A DNA stretch of 64,000 nucleotides, from assembly GCF_021646545.1 (NCBI RefSeq), contig NZ_JAKIRP010000004.1, positions 248,001-312,000 on the forward strand, written 5' to 3'. A program made the position numbers and the translations under genes. Shown here piece by piece: positions 8,222 through 17,489 of this stretch. Origin of the DNA: Chitinophaga filiformis (lineage in GTDB: Bacteria; Bacteroidota; Bacteroidia; Chitinophagales; Chitinophagaceae). Positions within the stretch are counted from its first letter, which is position 1. Each line of letters begins with the position of its first letter. Under the pieces are notes generated by a model. The model did no database searches. It was not told where the DNA came from and worked only from the letters and a program-made list of their open reading frames with translations.

Positions 8222-11200
8222 ATGAAACACCAATACCTACGCCAATTTAAGCACTTCTGGTATGCATTGTCATGCTTTATAGTGCTCTTTCTGCTTTCAG
8301 GCGCCAAAGCGCAAGCACAGAACACCGTAGCATTTACCGCCGACAACTGGAGTGGTTGCGGAGCAGTGTTCGTACAATTTACAAATCAGTCAAGCCCCGT
8401 AGGTTCAGCCACGTGGGACTTTGGGGACGGAGGCGCTCAATCCACATTATGGAACCCCACACGTTCGTTTAACAGACCTGGTAATTTTACGGTGACCCTG
8501 ACGGTAACCTTTCCCAACGGGCAGGTTAGCTCCACCCAACACGTAGTGAACGTATACGACAGGCCGACGGTCAATTTTGCAACATCGTCGCTTGCAGGTT
8601 GTACGCCGGTGAACGTAACATTCACTGACCAGTCGACTCCTGGAGACGGAAGTATCACCAGCATCAGCTGGGACTTCGGGGACGGGAACGGCGCAACCGG
8701 CTCTACTACATCCCATGTATACGACAGGGGTGGCAGTATTGTAGCTACGTCGATTGTCACTAACAGCTTTGGTTGTACCAACAGTGGCTCCCAGACACTG
8801 CAGATAAATGCTACCCCCCAGGTATCATTTACGAGCAACAACAGGGGTGGATGCCGTGCGCCAACGACTGTTAATTTTACCAATACGACTACTATCAACA
8901 CAGTAGGCGCACCGCCGGCCATCAGCTATCTGTGGGACTTCGGTGACGGCACAACCAGCACGGACCAGCATCCGAGCCATGATTATACCACCACCGGTAG
9001 TTTCCCGGTAAGGCTGACAGCCACCACTGCAAATGGTTGTACACAAACCGTTAATCTGCCCAACTATATCGTGGTTACTACTGCAACAGCAGATTTTACT
9101 GTTACGCAGGCCTGTACCAATAGTAATGTGACCTTTACAAATACTACTCTGCCAGCTCCGGTATCTGCTACCTGGACATTCTCGGATGGTACTGTATTGA
9201 ACACGATAGATGCGGTAAGGACCTTCCCTACTGCAGGGCCGTATTCTGTAACACTGAGATCTATCTCTGCGGATGGTTGTGAAGCTGTTGTTACACGGAA
9301 CTTCACTATTTCCGGTCCGCCGACAATAAATTTCACTATGTCGCCAACCACGGCCTGCGCCGTGCCCGCAAATGTGCAGTTTACACCTTCCGGCACCGGC
9401 GCTACCACCTGGGCCTGGGACTTTGCAGATGGCTCTACCAGTAATCAACGGAACCCGCTGCACAGTTTTACCGCAGAAGGTACCTATAATGTGAAGGTAG
9501 TGGCTACGAGTGCAGCAGGTTGTAGAGACTCTGCTGTTAACTCTATTACCATCAGGAGGCCGACACTTGCGATCACCGGTACCAGCAGAGGTTGTATACC
9601 ACTGAACGCAACTTTCGGCACCACTATCGTAAGCCCTGACCCTGTAGTATCATATGCCTGGAATTTCGGAGACGGGACTACTTCTACCGCTCCTACCCCA
9701 TCACATGTGTACACTACTCAGAACCGATATACTGTCAACCTGACTATCACTACCCAGTCAGGTTGTACACAAACCGCCACTTACGATGTAAGAGCCGGCA
9801 GTCCGATCAATGTTGACTTTACAGTTAACCAGAACAGTGGCTGTCAGCCAACAGTATTCAACTTTACCGATCAGTCCACCCCGGCAATAGGCGGTTTGAC
9901 ATACCTGTGGACATTTGAGGAAAATGGTAGTGCTGCAGGTACCTCCGCTGTGAGAAATCCAAATTATGTGTTCAATACGATCGGGATGCATGATGTGACA
10001 CTGACCGTTACCAACAACGGTTGTTCACAGAGTCTGACCAAGCCTAATTATATTGAAACACTCGCGCCGATAGCAGACTTCGCGATAGGCGCTGTTGATT
10101 GTGCCAATCCATTCACGCGGACGTTTACTGACGAAACCAACTGGGGCACCGGCCCTGTAGGTACCTATTCATGGGACTTTGGCGACGGTACAACCGCCAA
10201 TACGCCATCTCCTACGCATACATATACTGCGGATGGTACTTACACTGTTGTGCTGAGCGTATCTAATGGTAGCTGTACTTCCACCTTCTCTGCTATCGTA
10301 AGGGTCTTTACAGCAAAACCAGTGATCTACGCTACTCCAAATGTGGTTTGTCTCGGTACTTCGACAGCTTTAACTGTAGACCCTTTCCCTCCAGGTACTG
10401 TTACTTCCTTCAGATGGAATTTCGGTGATGGAAGAACAGGTAGCGGTACCAGCAGACCAATAGTTACCTATAGAAATACCGGCACTTATAATGTTGTCTA
10501 TACAGCCAACGACGTGAACGGTTGTCCACACGTGTCTGATCCGCTGACAGTAGAAGTGAACGGTTCAGTGGCAGGATTCGTGGTCGACCCACGCCAGTGT
10601 AAAGACCAACCGGTTAGCTTCACTGACCAGTCTACCACCCGCGCCGGCAATTCAATCGTTTCCTGGACATTCGACTTTGGTGATGGAACAACTCCGGTGG
10701 CCTATACTACCCAGCCGGTGAACATCACGCATACTTACAGCCTGACCGATACCTTCCAGGTAATACTGACAGTAAGGGACAACACAGGTTGTGAAGACAC
10801 ATCCATCCAAAGCGTTGTGATTCCTGATATAACCGCCGGATTTACTGCACAAAGCAACATTGCCTGTCTGAATGTACCGTTCCAGTTTGAAAATACTTCT
10901 GTGACAGAGCCACTGACCTACGCGTGGACATTCGGAGACGGCGGTACCAGCACAGATAAAGATCCGGCACATATCTACACTTCACCTGGAAGATATTCTG
11001 TAACGCTGGCTATAACAAGTCCTAACGGTTGTACGGCTAACGTTTCCAGAACAGACTTCCTGTCGGTGCCTAATCCGATCGCAGACTTTGTCTTCCCGAA
11101 TGTAGCGGGCGATATCTGTCCTCCGGTTTCGGTGCAGTTCACCAACCGCTCTACCGATTATGTGAGAACTTCCTGGGATTTCGGCGACGGTAGTGCGTCA

Positions 11201-13093
11201 GACGAAGACAATCCAATGCATAACTATATCAGGCCCGGCACCTTCCCGGTTACCTTAACGGTTTACTCTGAAGGTGGTTGCGCAAGCCCTGTTGCCGGAC
11301 CCAGAGACATTACAATTGCAGGTCCTGACGGTACCTTCACAGTAACTCCGGAATCAGGCTGCTGGCCGCTGACAGCTAGTATGACAGCTGTATCGGCAAC
11401 TGCACAGCGATTCATCTGGGACTTTGGAGATGGTTATTCCGTACGTACCACCACGCCTGCTTCTCCATCTTATACTTATCAGAAAGAAGGGGTATACTAC
11501 CCGGTTGTATTGCTGGAAGACGCCCGTGGATGTACAGTACCGGCAACAGGTAATCCGAAAATCACCGTAGACAGGATCACCGCTGCTTTCAGCGCAGATG
11601 TGACGCAGGCTTGTGACGGAGGAACCGTAGAATTCAGTGATTCCACTAAAGGTGTTTCTATTGAAGATGGCATGGCGGCTACCTATGTATGGGACTTCGG
11701 TGTGACCGGCCGTACAGATGATGTGGCCACCGGACCTAACCCAACTTTCATCTATGATGCTCCAGGTTCTTACACTGTAACATTGACTGCTACCAGTTAT
11801 TATGGCTGTGTGAAGGATACTACCATGCAGATAGACATAGAAGCGAAACCTGTAGCCCAGATAGCACCGGTTACACCGGTCTGCGTCGGCCAGCCGGTGC
11901 AGCTGGTAGGAACGGACGCGCGGAACCTGCCGGGTACTACCTGGAACTGGACAACCAATAATCAGCAATATAATGTACAGACACCTCCGGCTATTACTTA
12001 TCCGCAGGCAGGCCCTCAGCCGGTACAATTGATCATTACTACTGCCAGTGGTATCTGTAGCGATACTGCCACTGAAAATGTACAGATAGAAGCTTATCCG
12101 ACTTTATCACCAACACCGGTTGCAGCCAGCATATGCCGTGGCCAGTCTGTTACACTGCAGGCAAATACACAGGCGGGTGTGGATATTACCTGGACAGACT
12201 ATAACATTTCTGACATCAAAAGTGCTTCTCCGATTGTTACACCTGATATAGACACTACTTATCACGTCGTAGCTGTGAATGCTGCGGGTTGTAGCGCAGA
12301 AGGAGATGTTAGCGTAACCGTATCACAGCCATTCACCGTACAGGTGAATCCTGGTGGGGATATTTGTCCGGGAGGAGCTATACAGCTACATGCTGAAGGC
12401 GCAGTTACCTATAAATGGACACCTTCAACAGGCCTGAGCAATCCGGATATCGCTAATCCGATGGCCACTCCGGAATCCACCATCACTTACCAGGTAGTAG
12501 GATATGGTAACGATAATTGCTTTACTGACACCTTAACGTCTACCGTTACCGTACATCCGGCTCCTGTTGTGGATGCGGGCGAGGATATGGAAGTTCCGAC
12601 AGGTTCAGTGATACAGTTACCGGTGACAGGCAGCAGCGATATTACACAGATAGAATGGTGGCCAGCCAACTCGCTGAATTGCGTGGATTGCCTCACACCA
12701 ATAGCAACGCCAAGAGAAAATACCACCTACCATGTAAGAGTGTCCAACGCTTATGGTTGTACCACGCTGGATGACGTTACCATCAGGCTGGTATGTTCAT
12801 CAGGTGCGATCTTCCTGCCGAACACTTTCACACCGAACAGTGACGGCGCAAACGACATCTTCTACATCAGGGGTAAGGGAGTAAAATCTGCCAAATCTTT
12901 CAGAATATATAACCGTTGGGGCCAACAGGTATTTGAAAGGACCAACTTTAATATAGAGGATCCGGCATATGGATGGGATGGTCGTGTGAATGGCCAGCCA
13001 GTGAATCCGGACGTGTTTATCTACGTAGCAGAACTGGTTTGCGACTCTAACGAAACTTTCACCCTTAAAGGAAATGTAATGCTGGTCAGGTAA
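8222..13093 (+). CDS. Giant PKD-repeat surface protein with T9SS type B (CHU_C) C-terminal domain
   Basis: The 1623-residue product starts with a signal peptide ending near AKAQAQ (about 35 residues) and then carries some 14 PKD-type beta-sandwich repeats recognised by the WDFGDG-like motif (variants WNFGDG, WTFGDG, WDFADG) spaced about 85 residues apart. After them come three Ig-like modules with a TTYHV or ITYQV pattern, and finally the gliding-motility-associated C-terminal domain (from about FLPNTFTPNSDGANDIF to the end), which directs export through the type IX secretion system. The protein is therefore expected on the cell surface as a SprB-like adhesin. Most repeats have a Cys in a GC pair near the domain boundary. 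The ATG at 8222 gives a normal signal peptide; an in-frame GTG at 8186 is possible. A PorP/SprF gene follows 55 bp downstream. Confidence 0.95.
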   Translation: MKHQYLRQFKHFWYALSCFIVLFLLSGAKAQAQNTVAFTADNWSGCGAVFVQFTNQSSPVGSATWDFGDGGAQSTLWNPTRSFNRPGNFTVTLTVTFPNGQVSSTQHVVNVYDRPTVNFATSSLAGCTPVNVTFTDQSTPGDGSITSISWDFGDGNGATGSTTSHVYDRGGSIVATSIVTNSFGCTNSGSQTLQINATPQVSFTSNNRGGCRAPTTVNFTNTTTINTVGAPPAISYLWDFGDGTTSTDQHPSHDYTTTGSFPVRLTATTANGCTQTVNLPNYIVVTTATADFTVTQACTNSNVTFTNTTLPAPVSATWTFSDGTVLNTIDAVRTFPTAGPYSVTLRSISADGCEAVVTRNFTISGPPTINFTMSPTTACAVPANVQFTPSGTGATTWAWDFADGSTSNQRNPLHSFTAEGTYNVKVVATSAAGCRDSAVNSITIRRPTLAITGTSRGCIPLNATFGTTIVSPDPVVSYAWNFGDGTTSTAPTPSHVYTTQNRYTVNLTITTQSGCTQTATYDVRAGSPINVDFTVNQNSGCQPTVFNFTDQSTPAIGGLTYLWTFEENGSAAGTSAVRNPNYVFNTIGMHDVTLTVTNNGCSQSLTKPNYIETLAPIADFAIGAVDCANPFTRTFTDETNWGTGPVGTYSWDFGDGTTANTPSPTHTYTADGTYTVVLSVSNGSCTSTFSAIVRVFTAKPVIYATPNVVCLGTSTALTVDPFPPGTVTSFRWNFGDGRTGSGTSRPIVTYRNTGTYNVVYTANDVNGCPHVSDPLTVEVNGSVAGFVVDPRQCKDQPVSFTDQSTTRAGNSIVSWTFDFGDGTTPVAYTTQPVNITHTYSLTDTFQVILTVRDNTGCEDTSIQSVVIPDITAGFTAQSNIACLNVPFQFENTSVTEPLTYAWTFGDGGTSTDKDPAHIYTSPGRYSVTLAITSPNGCTANVSRTDFLSVPNPIADFVFPNVAGDICPPVSVQFTNRSTDYVRTSWDFGDGSASDEDNPMHNYIRPGTFPVTLTVYSEGGCASPVAGPRDITIAGPDGTFTVTPESGCWPLTASMTAVSATAQRFIWDFGDGYSVRTTTPASPSYTYQKEGVYYPVVLLEDARGCTVPATGNPKITVDRITAAFSADVTQACDGGTVEFSDSTKGVSIEDGMAATYVWDFGVTGRTDDVATGPNPTFIYDAPGSYTVTLTATSYYGCVKDTTMQIDIEAKPVAQIAPVTPVCVGQPVQLVGTDARNLPGTTWNWTTNNQQYNVQTPPAITYPQAGPQPVQLIITTASGICSDTATENVQIEAYPTLSPTPVAASICRGQSVTLQANTQAGVDITWTDYNISDIKSASPIVTPDIDTTYHVVAVNAAGCSAEGDVSVTVSQPFTVQVNPGGDICPGGAIQLHAEGAVTYKWTPSTGLSNPDIANPMATPESTITYQVVGYGNDNCFTDTLTSTVTVHPAPVVDAGEDMEVPTGSVIQLPVTGSSDITQIEWWPANSLNCVDCLTPIATPRENTTYHVRVSNAYGCTTLDDVTIRLVCSSGAIFLPNTFTPNSDGANDIFYIRGKGVKSAKSFRIYNRWGQQVFERTNFNIEDPAYGWDGRVNGQPVNPDVFIYVAELVCDSNETFTLKGNVMLVR

Positions 13094-13148
13094 GCCATAC
13101 CTGCCAGCATCCCATCAACAACCATATGAAATTTAAAAACTTGCCAGC

Positions 13149-14186
13149 ATGAGAATGAATTGTAGAAATCTGTTCGTGGCACTGTGCCTGTTCGGCACAC
13201 AAACACTGGTAGCACAGGATATACACCTGTCCCAGTTTTATGAAACTCCGATCTTACGTAATCCGGCCCTGATAGGTCTGTTCAACGGAGACTACCGTAT
13301 TCAGGCCGTATATAGAAATCAGTGGAACAGCGTTACTATACCATACCAGACAGGAGCATTAAGTGCGGAGATGAAGTTCCCGGTGGGAAGCAGTGAGGAT
13401 TTTGTAACTGCTGGTATCCAGTTCACATACGACAGGGCGGGTACTGCCCGCCTGCAATCAGTACAGGCATTGCCGGCTGTCAACTATCACAAATCCCTGA
13501 GCCAGGACAAAAGCATGTTCCTGTCGGTAGGCTTCACCGGTGGTATTGTACAGCGGCAGTTTGATGCTACCAAGCTGACTTTCAACAACCAGTATACCGG
13601 TGGCCAGTTCGACCCTACGGCGCCCACAGGCGAAGAGGGCAGGCTGGCGCTGCGCGGATATTCTTACCTGGATGCAGGCGCCGGTATCAGCTTCAACAGT
13701 ACCCTGGGCGTGGATGAGCAGGTGACCTATTATATAGGTGCAGCCATGTTCCACTTTAACCGCCCGAAGCTGTCTTTCTACAAAGATGCTACCATCGCCC
13801 TGGATCCCAAGTTCACTTTTAACGCGGGTATTACCTTCCCGCTGCAGGAAAGGCTGAAATTCATCGCCCAGTACAACGAGATCCACATGGGCGCCTATTC
13901 AGAATACCTGGGTGGGGCATTGCTGGGTTACAGCCTGTATGACGACGGACTGGAAAGTACCAGAGCATTTTATTTCGGAGCCTATATGCGTTATAAGGAT
14001 GCGATCATCCCGTCTTTCCGTCTTGACATGGATAAGTATGAGGTGGGCGTGACCTATGATGCGAATATCTCCAAGCTGAAGACGGCCAGTCAGAGCTTTG
14101 GAGGTTTTGAAGTGTCGCTGGTATTCAAAGGGTTCCTCAACAGCAGGAACAGTACGCTGGAAAGCATACACTGTCCGAGGTTCTGA
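13149..14186 (+). CDS. PorP/SprF family T9SS outer-membrane protein
   Basis: The 345-residue product is a PorP/SprF-type beta barrel with a signal peptide (to about residue 22) and the family N-terminal signature QDIHLSQFYETPILRNPA and IGLFNGDYRIQAVYRNQW. Family members sit in the outer membrane and help export or anchor particular T9SS substrates; in Flavobacterium, SprF is dedicated to the adhesin SprB encoded beside it. The position directly after the giant PKD/CHU_C gene predicts the same partnership here. The C-terminus ends in CPRF, a terminal Phe being usual for outer-membrane barrels. Confidence 0.94.
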   Translation: MRMNCRNLFVALCLFGTQTLVAQDIHLSQFYETPILRNPALIGLFNGDYRIQAVYRNQWNSVTIPYQTGALSAEMKFPVGSSEDFVTAGIQFTYDRAGTARLQSVQALPAVNYHKSLSQDKSMFLSVGFTGGIVQRQFDATKLTFNNQYTGGQFDPTAPTGEEGRLALRGYSYLDAGAGISFNSTLGVDEQVTYYIGAAMFHFNRPKLSFYKDATIALDPKFTFNAGITFPLQERLKFIAQYNEIHMGAYSEYLGGALLGYSLYDDGLESTRAFYFGAYMRYKDAIIPSFRLDMDKYEVGVTYDANISKLKTASQSFGGFEVSLVFKGFLNSRNSTLESIHCPRF

Positions 14187-14242
14187 TTGTTGCACCAATT
14201 GTTATCTTTACATCCCACTTTAATCACGTAAACAGACAACAG

Positions 14243-14713
14243 ATGAATGTAACAATTGGTGCAAAAGCTCCTGCCTTTTCCCTGGTAAATACCGACAGGC
14301 AGAAAGTTTCTCTCGAGGATTTTAAAGGACAGAACCTGGTCATCCTGTTTTTTCCGATGGCCTTTACCAGTACCTGTACAGCAGAGCTCTGCAGTATAAG
14401 GGACAATATCGCGACCTATAACGGTTTAAACTCAGCAGTAGTAGGCATATCTGTGGATTCGCCTTTCACGCTCAATAAGTTCAAGGCGGAACAAAACCTG
14501 AATTTTCCGCTGCTGTCAGATTTCAACAAGGAAGCTTCACCGGCTTACGGCGCCTTTTATGAGACGTTTGTGCTTGACCTGAAAGGTGTTTCAAAAAGAG
14601 CAGCTTTTGTGGTGGACAGAGAGGGACTCATCAGATATGCGCAGGTGTTAGAAACCGCCAGCGATCTGCCTGATTTTGAAGCTGTTAAGAACACGCTTAA
14701 CAGCCTGCAATAA
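14243..14713 (+). CDS. Peroxiredoxin (AhpC/TSA-redoxin family, AhpE/BCP-like)
   Basis: The 156-residue thioredoxin-fold protein has the peroxidatic cysteine at Cys45 in FTSTCTAELC with a second Cys at 50 that could act as resolving residue. The N-terminal strand APAFSLVNTD and the GISVDSPF segment after the catalytic helix are standard for one-domain peroxiredoxins that reduce hydroperoxides. It has no signal peptide and is probably cytosolic. It lies 56 bp after the SprF gene; a TATCTTTA sequence at 14203-14210 resembles a -7 box and a strong hairpin terminates the gene, so it may be a single-gene unit. Confidence 0.93.
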   Translation: MNVTIGAKAPAFSLVNTDRQKVSLEDFKGQNLVILFFPMAFTSTCTAELCSIRDNIATYNGLNSAVVGISVDSPFTLNKFKAEQNLNFPLLSDFNKEASPAYGAFYETFVLDLKGVSKRAAFVVDREGLIRYAQVLETASDLPDFEAVKNTLNSLQ

Positions 14714-14748
14714 AAGTTATCAGAAAGCGTTAATTTTTTTAAAAAACT

Positions 14749-14785
14749 AATGGCAAGCCTTCGTTTTTGGCTTGCCATTTGTTAT
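14749..14785 (+). terminator. Rho-independent terminator after the peroxiredoxin
   Basis: ATGGCAAGCC and GGCTTGCCAT form a 10-bp perfect stem with a 9-nt loop, followed by a T-rich tract. It lies 36 bp after the stop codon. Confidence 0.8.
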
Positions 14786-14851
14786 TTTTACATAGGATGA
14801 TATTGTGAAATAAATCAGCTAATATTTGAAAAAATCTTTATCTTTACGGGT

Positions 14852-15202
14852 ATGTGGAAAACCTCTACACTATTACTTACTTGCTTCCTTTGCCTGGCGT
14901 CCTTAGCAGGACGGGCACAAAGCGCTAAAACTTCTCCATTTTCTGATGGGGGTAGTAAGATCGTGAAGCTATATCCCAACCCGGCTACCAGCAGGATTAA
15001 TTTCGAAATCCAGAACAATAACGAGCAAGGTTATGATCTTATTGTCTTCAATTTCCTGGGAAAAAGAATAGATCAGTTCAAAAATCTGAACACACGCACT
15101 ACAGTTGAACTGGATAAATATTACAGTGGCGTATATATCTTCCAGTTAAGGGACCGTCAGGGTAACCTTGTGGAGTCAGGCAAGTTCAACGTAGTCAAAT
15201 AA
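14852..15202 (+). CDS. Mini-protein: signal peptide plus T9SS type A sorting domain
   Basis: The 116-residue product has a signal peptide (to about residue 23), a linker of only about 15 residues, and then a complete T9SS type A sorting domain of about 75 residues. The domain signature is clear: VKLYPNPATSRINFEI, a central FNFLGKRI strand, and the ending YIFQLRDRQGNLV with GKFNVVK. Such domains normally sit at the end of large exported enzymes or adhesins and are removed on export. Here there is essentially no passenger. The gene has its own terminator at 15241-15271 and a -7-like TATCTTTA at 14839-14846, five nt before the ATG, so it looks like an expressed unit and not a gene fragment, though a remnant of a larger gene cannot be excluded. 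Confidence 0.85.
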   Translation: MWKTSTLLLTCFLCLASLAGRAQSAKTSPFSDGGSKIVKLYPNPATSRINFEIQNNNEQGYDLIVFNFLGKRIDQFKNLNTRTTVELDKYYSGVYIFQLRDRQGNLVESGKFNVVK

Positions 15203-15240
15203 TTAATCAGATATTTCCTTTTAACTATTTATAAGAGAAA

Positions 15241-15271
15241 AGGGGTCCGTGCAGCACGGGCCCCTTTTTTT
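15241..15271 (+). terminator. Rho-independent terminator
   Basis: An 11-bp stem (AGGGGTCCGTG / CACGGGCCCCT, one G-U pair) with a 3-nt loop and a run of seven T closes the mini sorting-domain gene. Confidence 0.88.
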
Positions 15272-15343
15272 ATCGTTTTCGATCATCCCCGCCTGAGGCA
15301 GGTAATCGAAATGGCTTTCTTCTGATATTTCAACCAGATTCCC

Positions 15344-16516
15344 TTATTGTACTTCTACAATGAGGAATTTCAGGTAGGTTGTATTTTCAATATTCCAGAG
15401 GATCGGGTGATCCTGCGCCTGGGTCTGGAAGGTAACCTGACGTAGTTTCTTTTTAGCGTCCTTTGCGGCCATATCGATGATCTCCAGGAAAAGGGATGGT
15501 GGCACCAGGTTGGTACAGGAAGCTGTTACCAGGAATCCACCTGGTTTCAGCAGCTTCATACCGCGGAGGTTGATCTCCTTGTACCCAGTGATGGCCTTCT
15601 GGATGTTTTCGCGGCTTTTCGTGAATGCCGGCGGGTCCAGGATCACTACGTCAAATTTCTTTTCTTCACGTGTCCACTGCTTCAATACATCAAATGCATT
15701 GACTGCCTGGAACTTACATACATCTTCCAGGTTGTTCAGGGCAGCGTTCCTGCGGGCGGTATTTACGGCATGTTCCGAAATATCCAGTCCCAGAACACTT
15801 TTCGCCCCATAATGGCCTGCGTGGCAGGAGAAGGTACCGGTATAACAGAATGCTTCCAGTACGTCGGCCCCTTTTACAATATGCTGGATCGCACGGCGGT
15901 TATCCTGCTGATCCAGGAAATAGCCCGTTTTCTGGCCATTTTCGATATCTACATGGAACTTCAGCCCATTCTCATTGATAATCACATTGGTGTCGAAAGG
16001 AGCGCTCAAAAAGCCCTTTTGCTGCTGCAATCCTTCCAGTTCACGTACCGGTACATCGTTACGCTCATAGATCCCTTTGGGGGAGAATATTTTGTTCAGG
16101 GCATCCACGATGGCGCCCTTCCAGCGGTCCATGCCTAATGCCAGCGTCTGCAGTACGAAATGGTCGTTGAACTTATCGATCACCAGAGCAGGCATCTCAT
16201 CTGCCTCACCGAACACCAGGCGGCAGTTTTCCACATATCCCAGCTGCTGGCGGTATTTCCATGCCTTCAGCAGGCGGCGGTAAAAGAATTCAGCGTCGAT
16301 CTGCTCATCTTTGTCGCGCGTAAGCAAACGCACGAGAATCTGGGATTGGGGGTTGATATATCCCCTGCCGATGAAAAAGCCCTGATGTGTGAATACATCC
16401 ACCGTGTCGCCAGCGGTCACCGGTCCCTCAATTGTCCCCACTTCGTTCCCAAATATCCATGGATGGCCCTGCAGCACACGGTTCTGTATCTTTTTCTTTA
16501 AAAAAACTTTGGTCAT
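15344..16516 (-). CDS. rlmI: Class I rRNA methyltransferase, RlmI-like (23S rRNA m5C)
   Basis: The 390-residue product has the RlmI layout: an N-terminal PUA domain (about 1-75, with LQGHPWIFGNEV), a central RNA-binding region, and a C-terminal SAM-dependent domain. Visible SAM-fold motifs are VLEAFCYTGTFSCHAG near residue 220 and the catalytic-loop VILDPPAFTKS. RlmI methylates C1962 of 23S rRNA; orthology is inferred from architecture. The ATG at 16516 removes 11 extra residues of a longer frame and gives the normal PUA start MTKVFLKKK. It stands alone, with repeats upstream at 16592-16753. Confidence 0.9.
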   Translation of the reverse strand: MTKVFLKKKIQNRVLQGHPWIFGNEVGTIEGPVTAGDTVDVFTHQGFFIGRGYINPQSQILVRLLTRDKDEQIDAEFFYRRLLKAWKYRQQLGYVENCRLVFGEADEMPALVIDKFNDHFVLQTLALGMDRWKGAIVDALNKIFSPKGIYERNDVPVRELEGLQQQKGFLSAPFDTNVIINENGLKFHVDIENGQKTGYFLDQQDNRRAIQHIVKGADVLEAFCYTGTFSCHAGHYGAKSVLGLDISEHAVNTARRNAALNNLEDVCKFQAVNAFDVLKQWTREEKKFDVVILDPPAFTKSRENIQKAITGYKEINLRGMKLLKPGGFLVTASCTNLVPPSLFLEIIDMAAKDAKKKLRQVTFQTQAQDHPILWNIENTTYLKFLIVEVQ

Positions 16517-16591
16517 TTCAATTTTTTCCAGGCTGCAAAGGTAAGGCAATTGAGATTAGGAAGGGGGAATTTAGGGGAAGGATAGCTTTAA

Positions 16592-16753
16592 GATAGTGTA
16601 CCGATCCGGTGGGGACTATAGCTTACAGGCTCCGTACTATAGCTTTATAGCCACTATTGTATAGCGATCGCTATAGAATGGCAGGCGTAACGCAGGACTA
16701 TAGCGCCTGTAGGTAGACAGAGGTACCCTATTGCTATACTATCTGTACCGGTA
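16592..16753. repeat. CTATAG-rich palindromic cluster between rlmI and grpE
   Basis: The stretch between rlmI (start 16516) and the grpE promoter holds four copies of CTATAG (16616, 16637, 16671, 16698) and several one-base variants. It also has a perfect 16-bp palindrome, TATAGCGATCGCTATA, at 16660-16675. TGTACCG occurs near both ends (about 16597 and 16744). No gene is seen in the 351 bp between the two starts. The structure resembles an intergenic mosaic repeat or a multi-site operator; its role is unknown. Confidence 0.6.
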
Positions 16754-16800
16754 TTTAAAGGCATTCCTTATCTCGTGTCAATTTGTCTTCTCTTTCCATC

Positions 16801-16830
16801 TTGGCAAGTTAATTGTCTGACGTACCTTTG
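16801..16830 (+). promoter_or_regulatory. Promoter of grpE-dnaJ
   Basis: TTG at 16801-16803, 19 nt, then TACCTTTG at 16823-16830 match the Bacteroidota vegetative promoter layout exactly. The predicted start lies about 35 nt before the grpE ATG. No CIRCE-type element is visible nearby. Confidence 0.75.
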
Positions 16831-16867
16831 CAGACAATATTACTTCATAACAGAAAACGTAAAAGAT

Positions 16868-17425
16868 ATGCAGACAAACGGACAGGACACCGAAAATGGT
16901 AAAGGCATGCCGGATATTAATGCTGATGAGAACCTGAGCGGCACCACACACCTCAACGATGCCTTGGCGGATGAAAGCGAACTGGACAAGAAACAACAGG
17001 AGCTCAATGAAATAAGGGATAAATACCTTCGCCTGGTTGCGGAGTTTGACAACTTCAAGAAACGTACAGCCAAAGAGCGTATTGAACTGATGCAGACGGC
17101 CAACAAGGAAGTGATCATTTCTTTGCTGGATGTGCTGGATGATAGCGACCGTGCAGCCAAACAGATAGAAACTGCTACCGACATTAATGCCGTAAAAGAT
17201 GGTGTTGCGCTGGTTTTCAATAAATTAAAGTCGACCCTGCAAGCCAAGGGCCTTAAACCTATGGAGAGTTTGCACACCGAATTTAATCCTGATCTACACG
17301 ATGCCATCACTGAGATTCCCGCACCCACAGAAGAACTGAAAGGAAAGGTAATTGACGATATGCAGAAAGGGTACTACCTGAATGACAAATTGATACGTCA
17401 TGCCAAGGTAATAGTAGGGAAATAA
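16868..17425 (+). CDS. grpE: Nucleotide exchange factor GrpE
   Basis: GrpE releases ADP from DnaK in the chaperone cycle. The 185-residue product has an acidic low-complexity N-terminus (1-40), the long dimerisation helix (about 40-85, containing YLRLVAEFDNFKKRT) and the C-terminal beta domain with FNPDLHDAI and the final VIDDMQKGYYLNDKLIRHAKVIV, all standard. The ATG at 16868 was chosen because the extension to 16775 would read through the promoter. dnaJ follows 64 bp downstream on the same strand, so the two form a heat-shock operon without dnaK. Confidence 0.97.
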   Translation: MQTNGQDTENGKGMPDINADENLSGTTHLNDALADESELDKKQQELNEIRDKYLRLVAEFDNFKKRTAKERIELMQTANKEVIISLLDVLDDSDRAAKQIETATDINAVKDGVALVFNKLKSTLQAKGLKPMESLHTEFNPDLHDAITEIPAPTEELKGKVIDDMQKGYYLNDKLIRHAKVIVGK

Positions 17426-17459
17426 GTGACGTTCTGACAGAAATGCTTTCATTAACCAT

Positions 17460-17476
17460 GCCGGCAAATTGCCGGC
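17460..17476 (+). promoter_or_regulatory. Small palindromic hairpin between grpE and dnaJ
   Basis: GCCGGCAA-A-TTGCCGGC forms a compact GC-rich hairpin 13 nt before the dnaJ ATG. It could affect dnaJ translation or mRNA processing in the grpE-dnaJ transcript; there is no T tract, so a terminator is unlikely. Confidence 0.45.
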
Positions 17477-17489
17477 CTTAGTGTGATAT

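Noticed and set aside
8437..12028. Several long minus-strand frames within the PKD gene
   Set aside because: They mirror the low-complexity Thr/Gly/Ser-rich repeats and contain no domain; the plus-strand gene accounts for the region.
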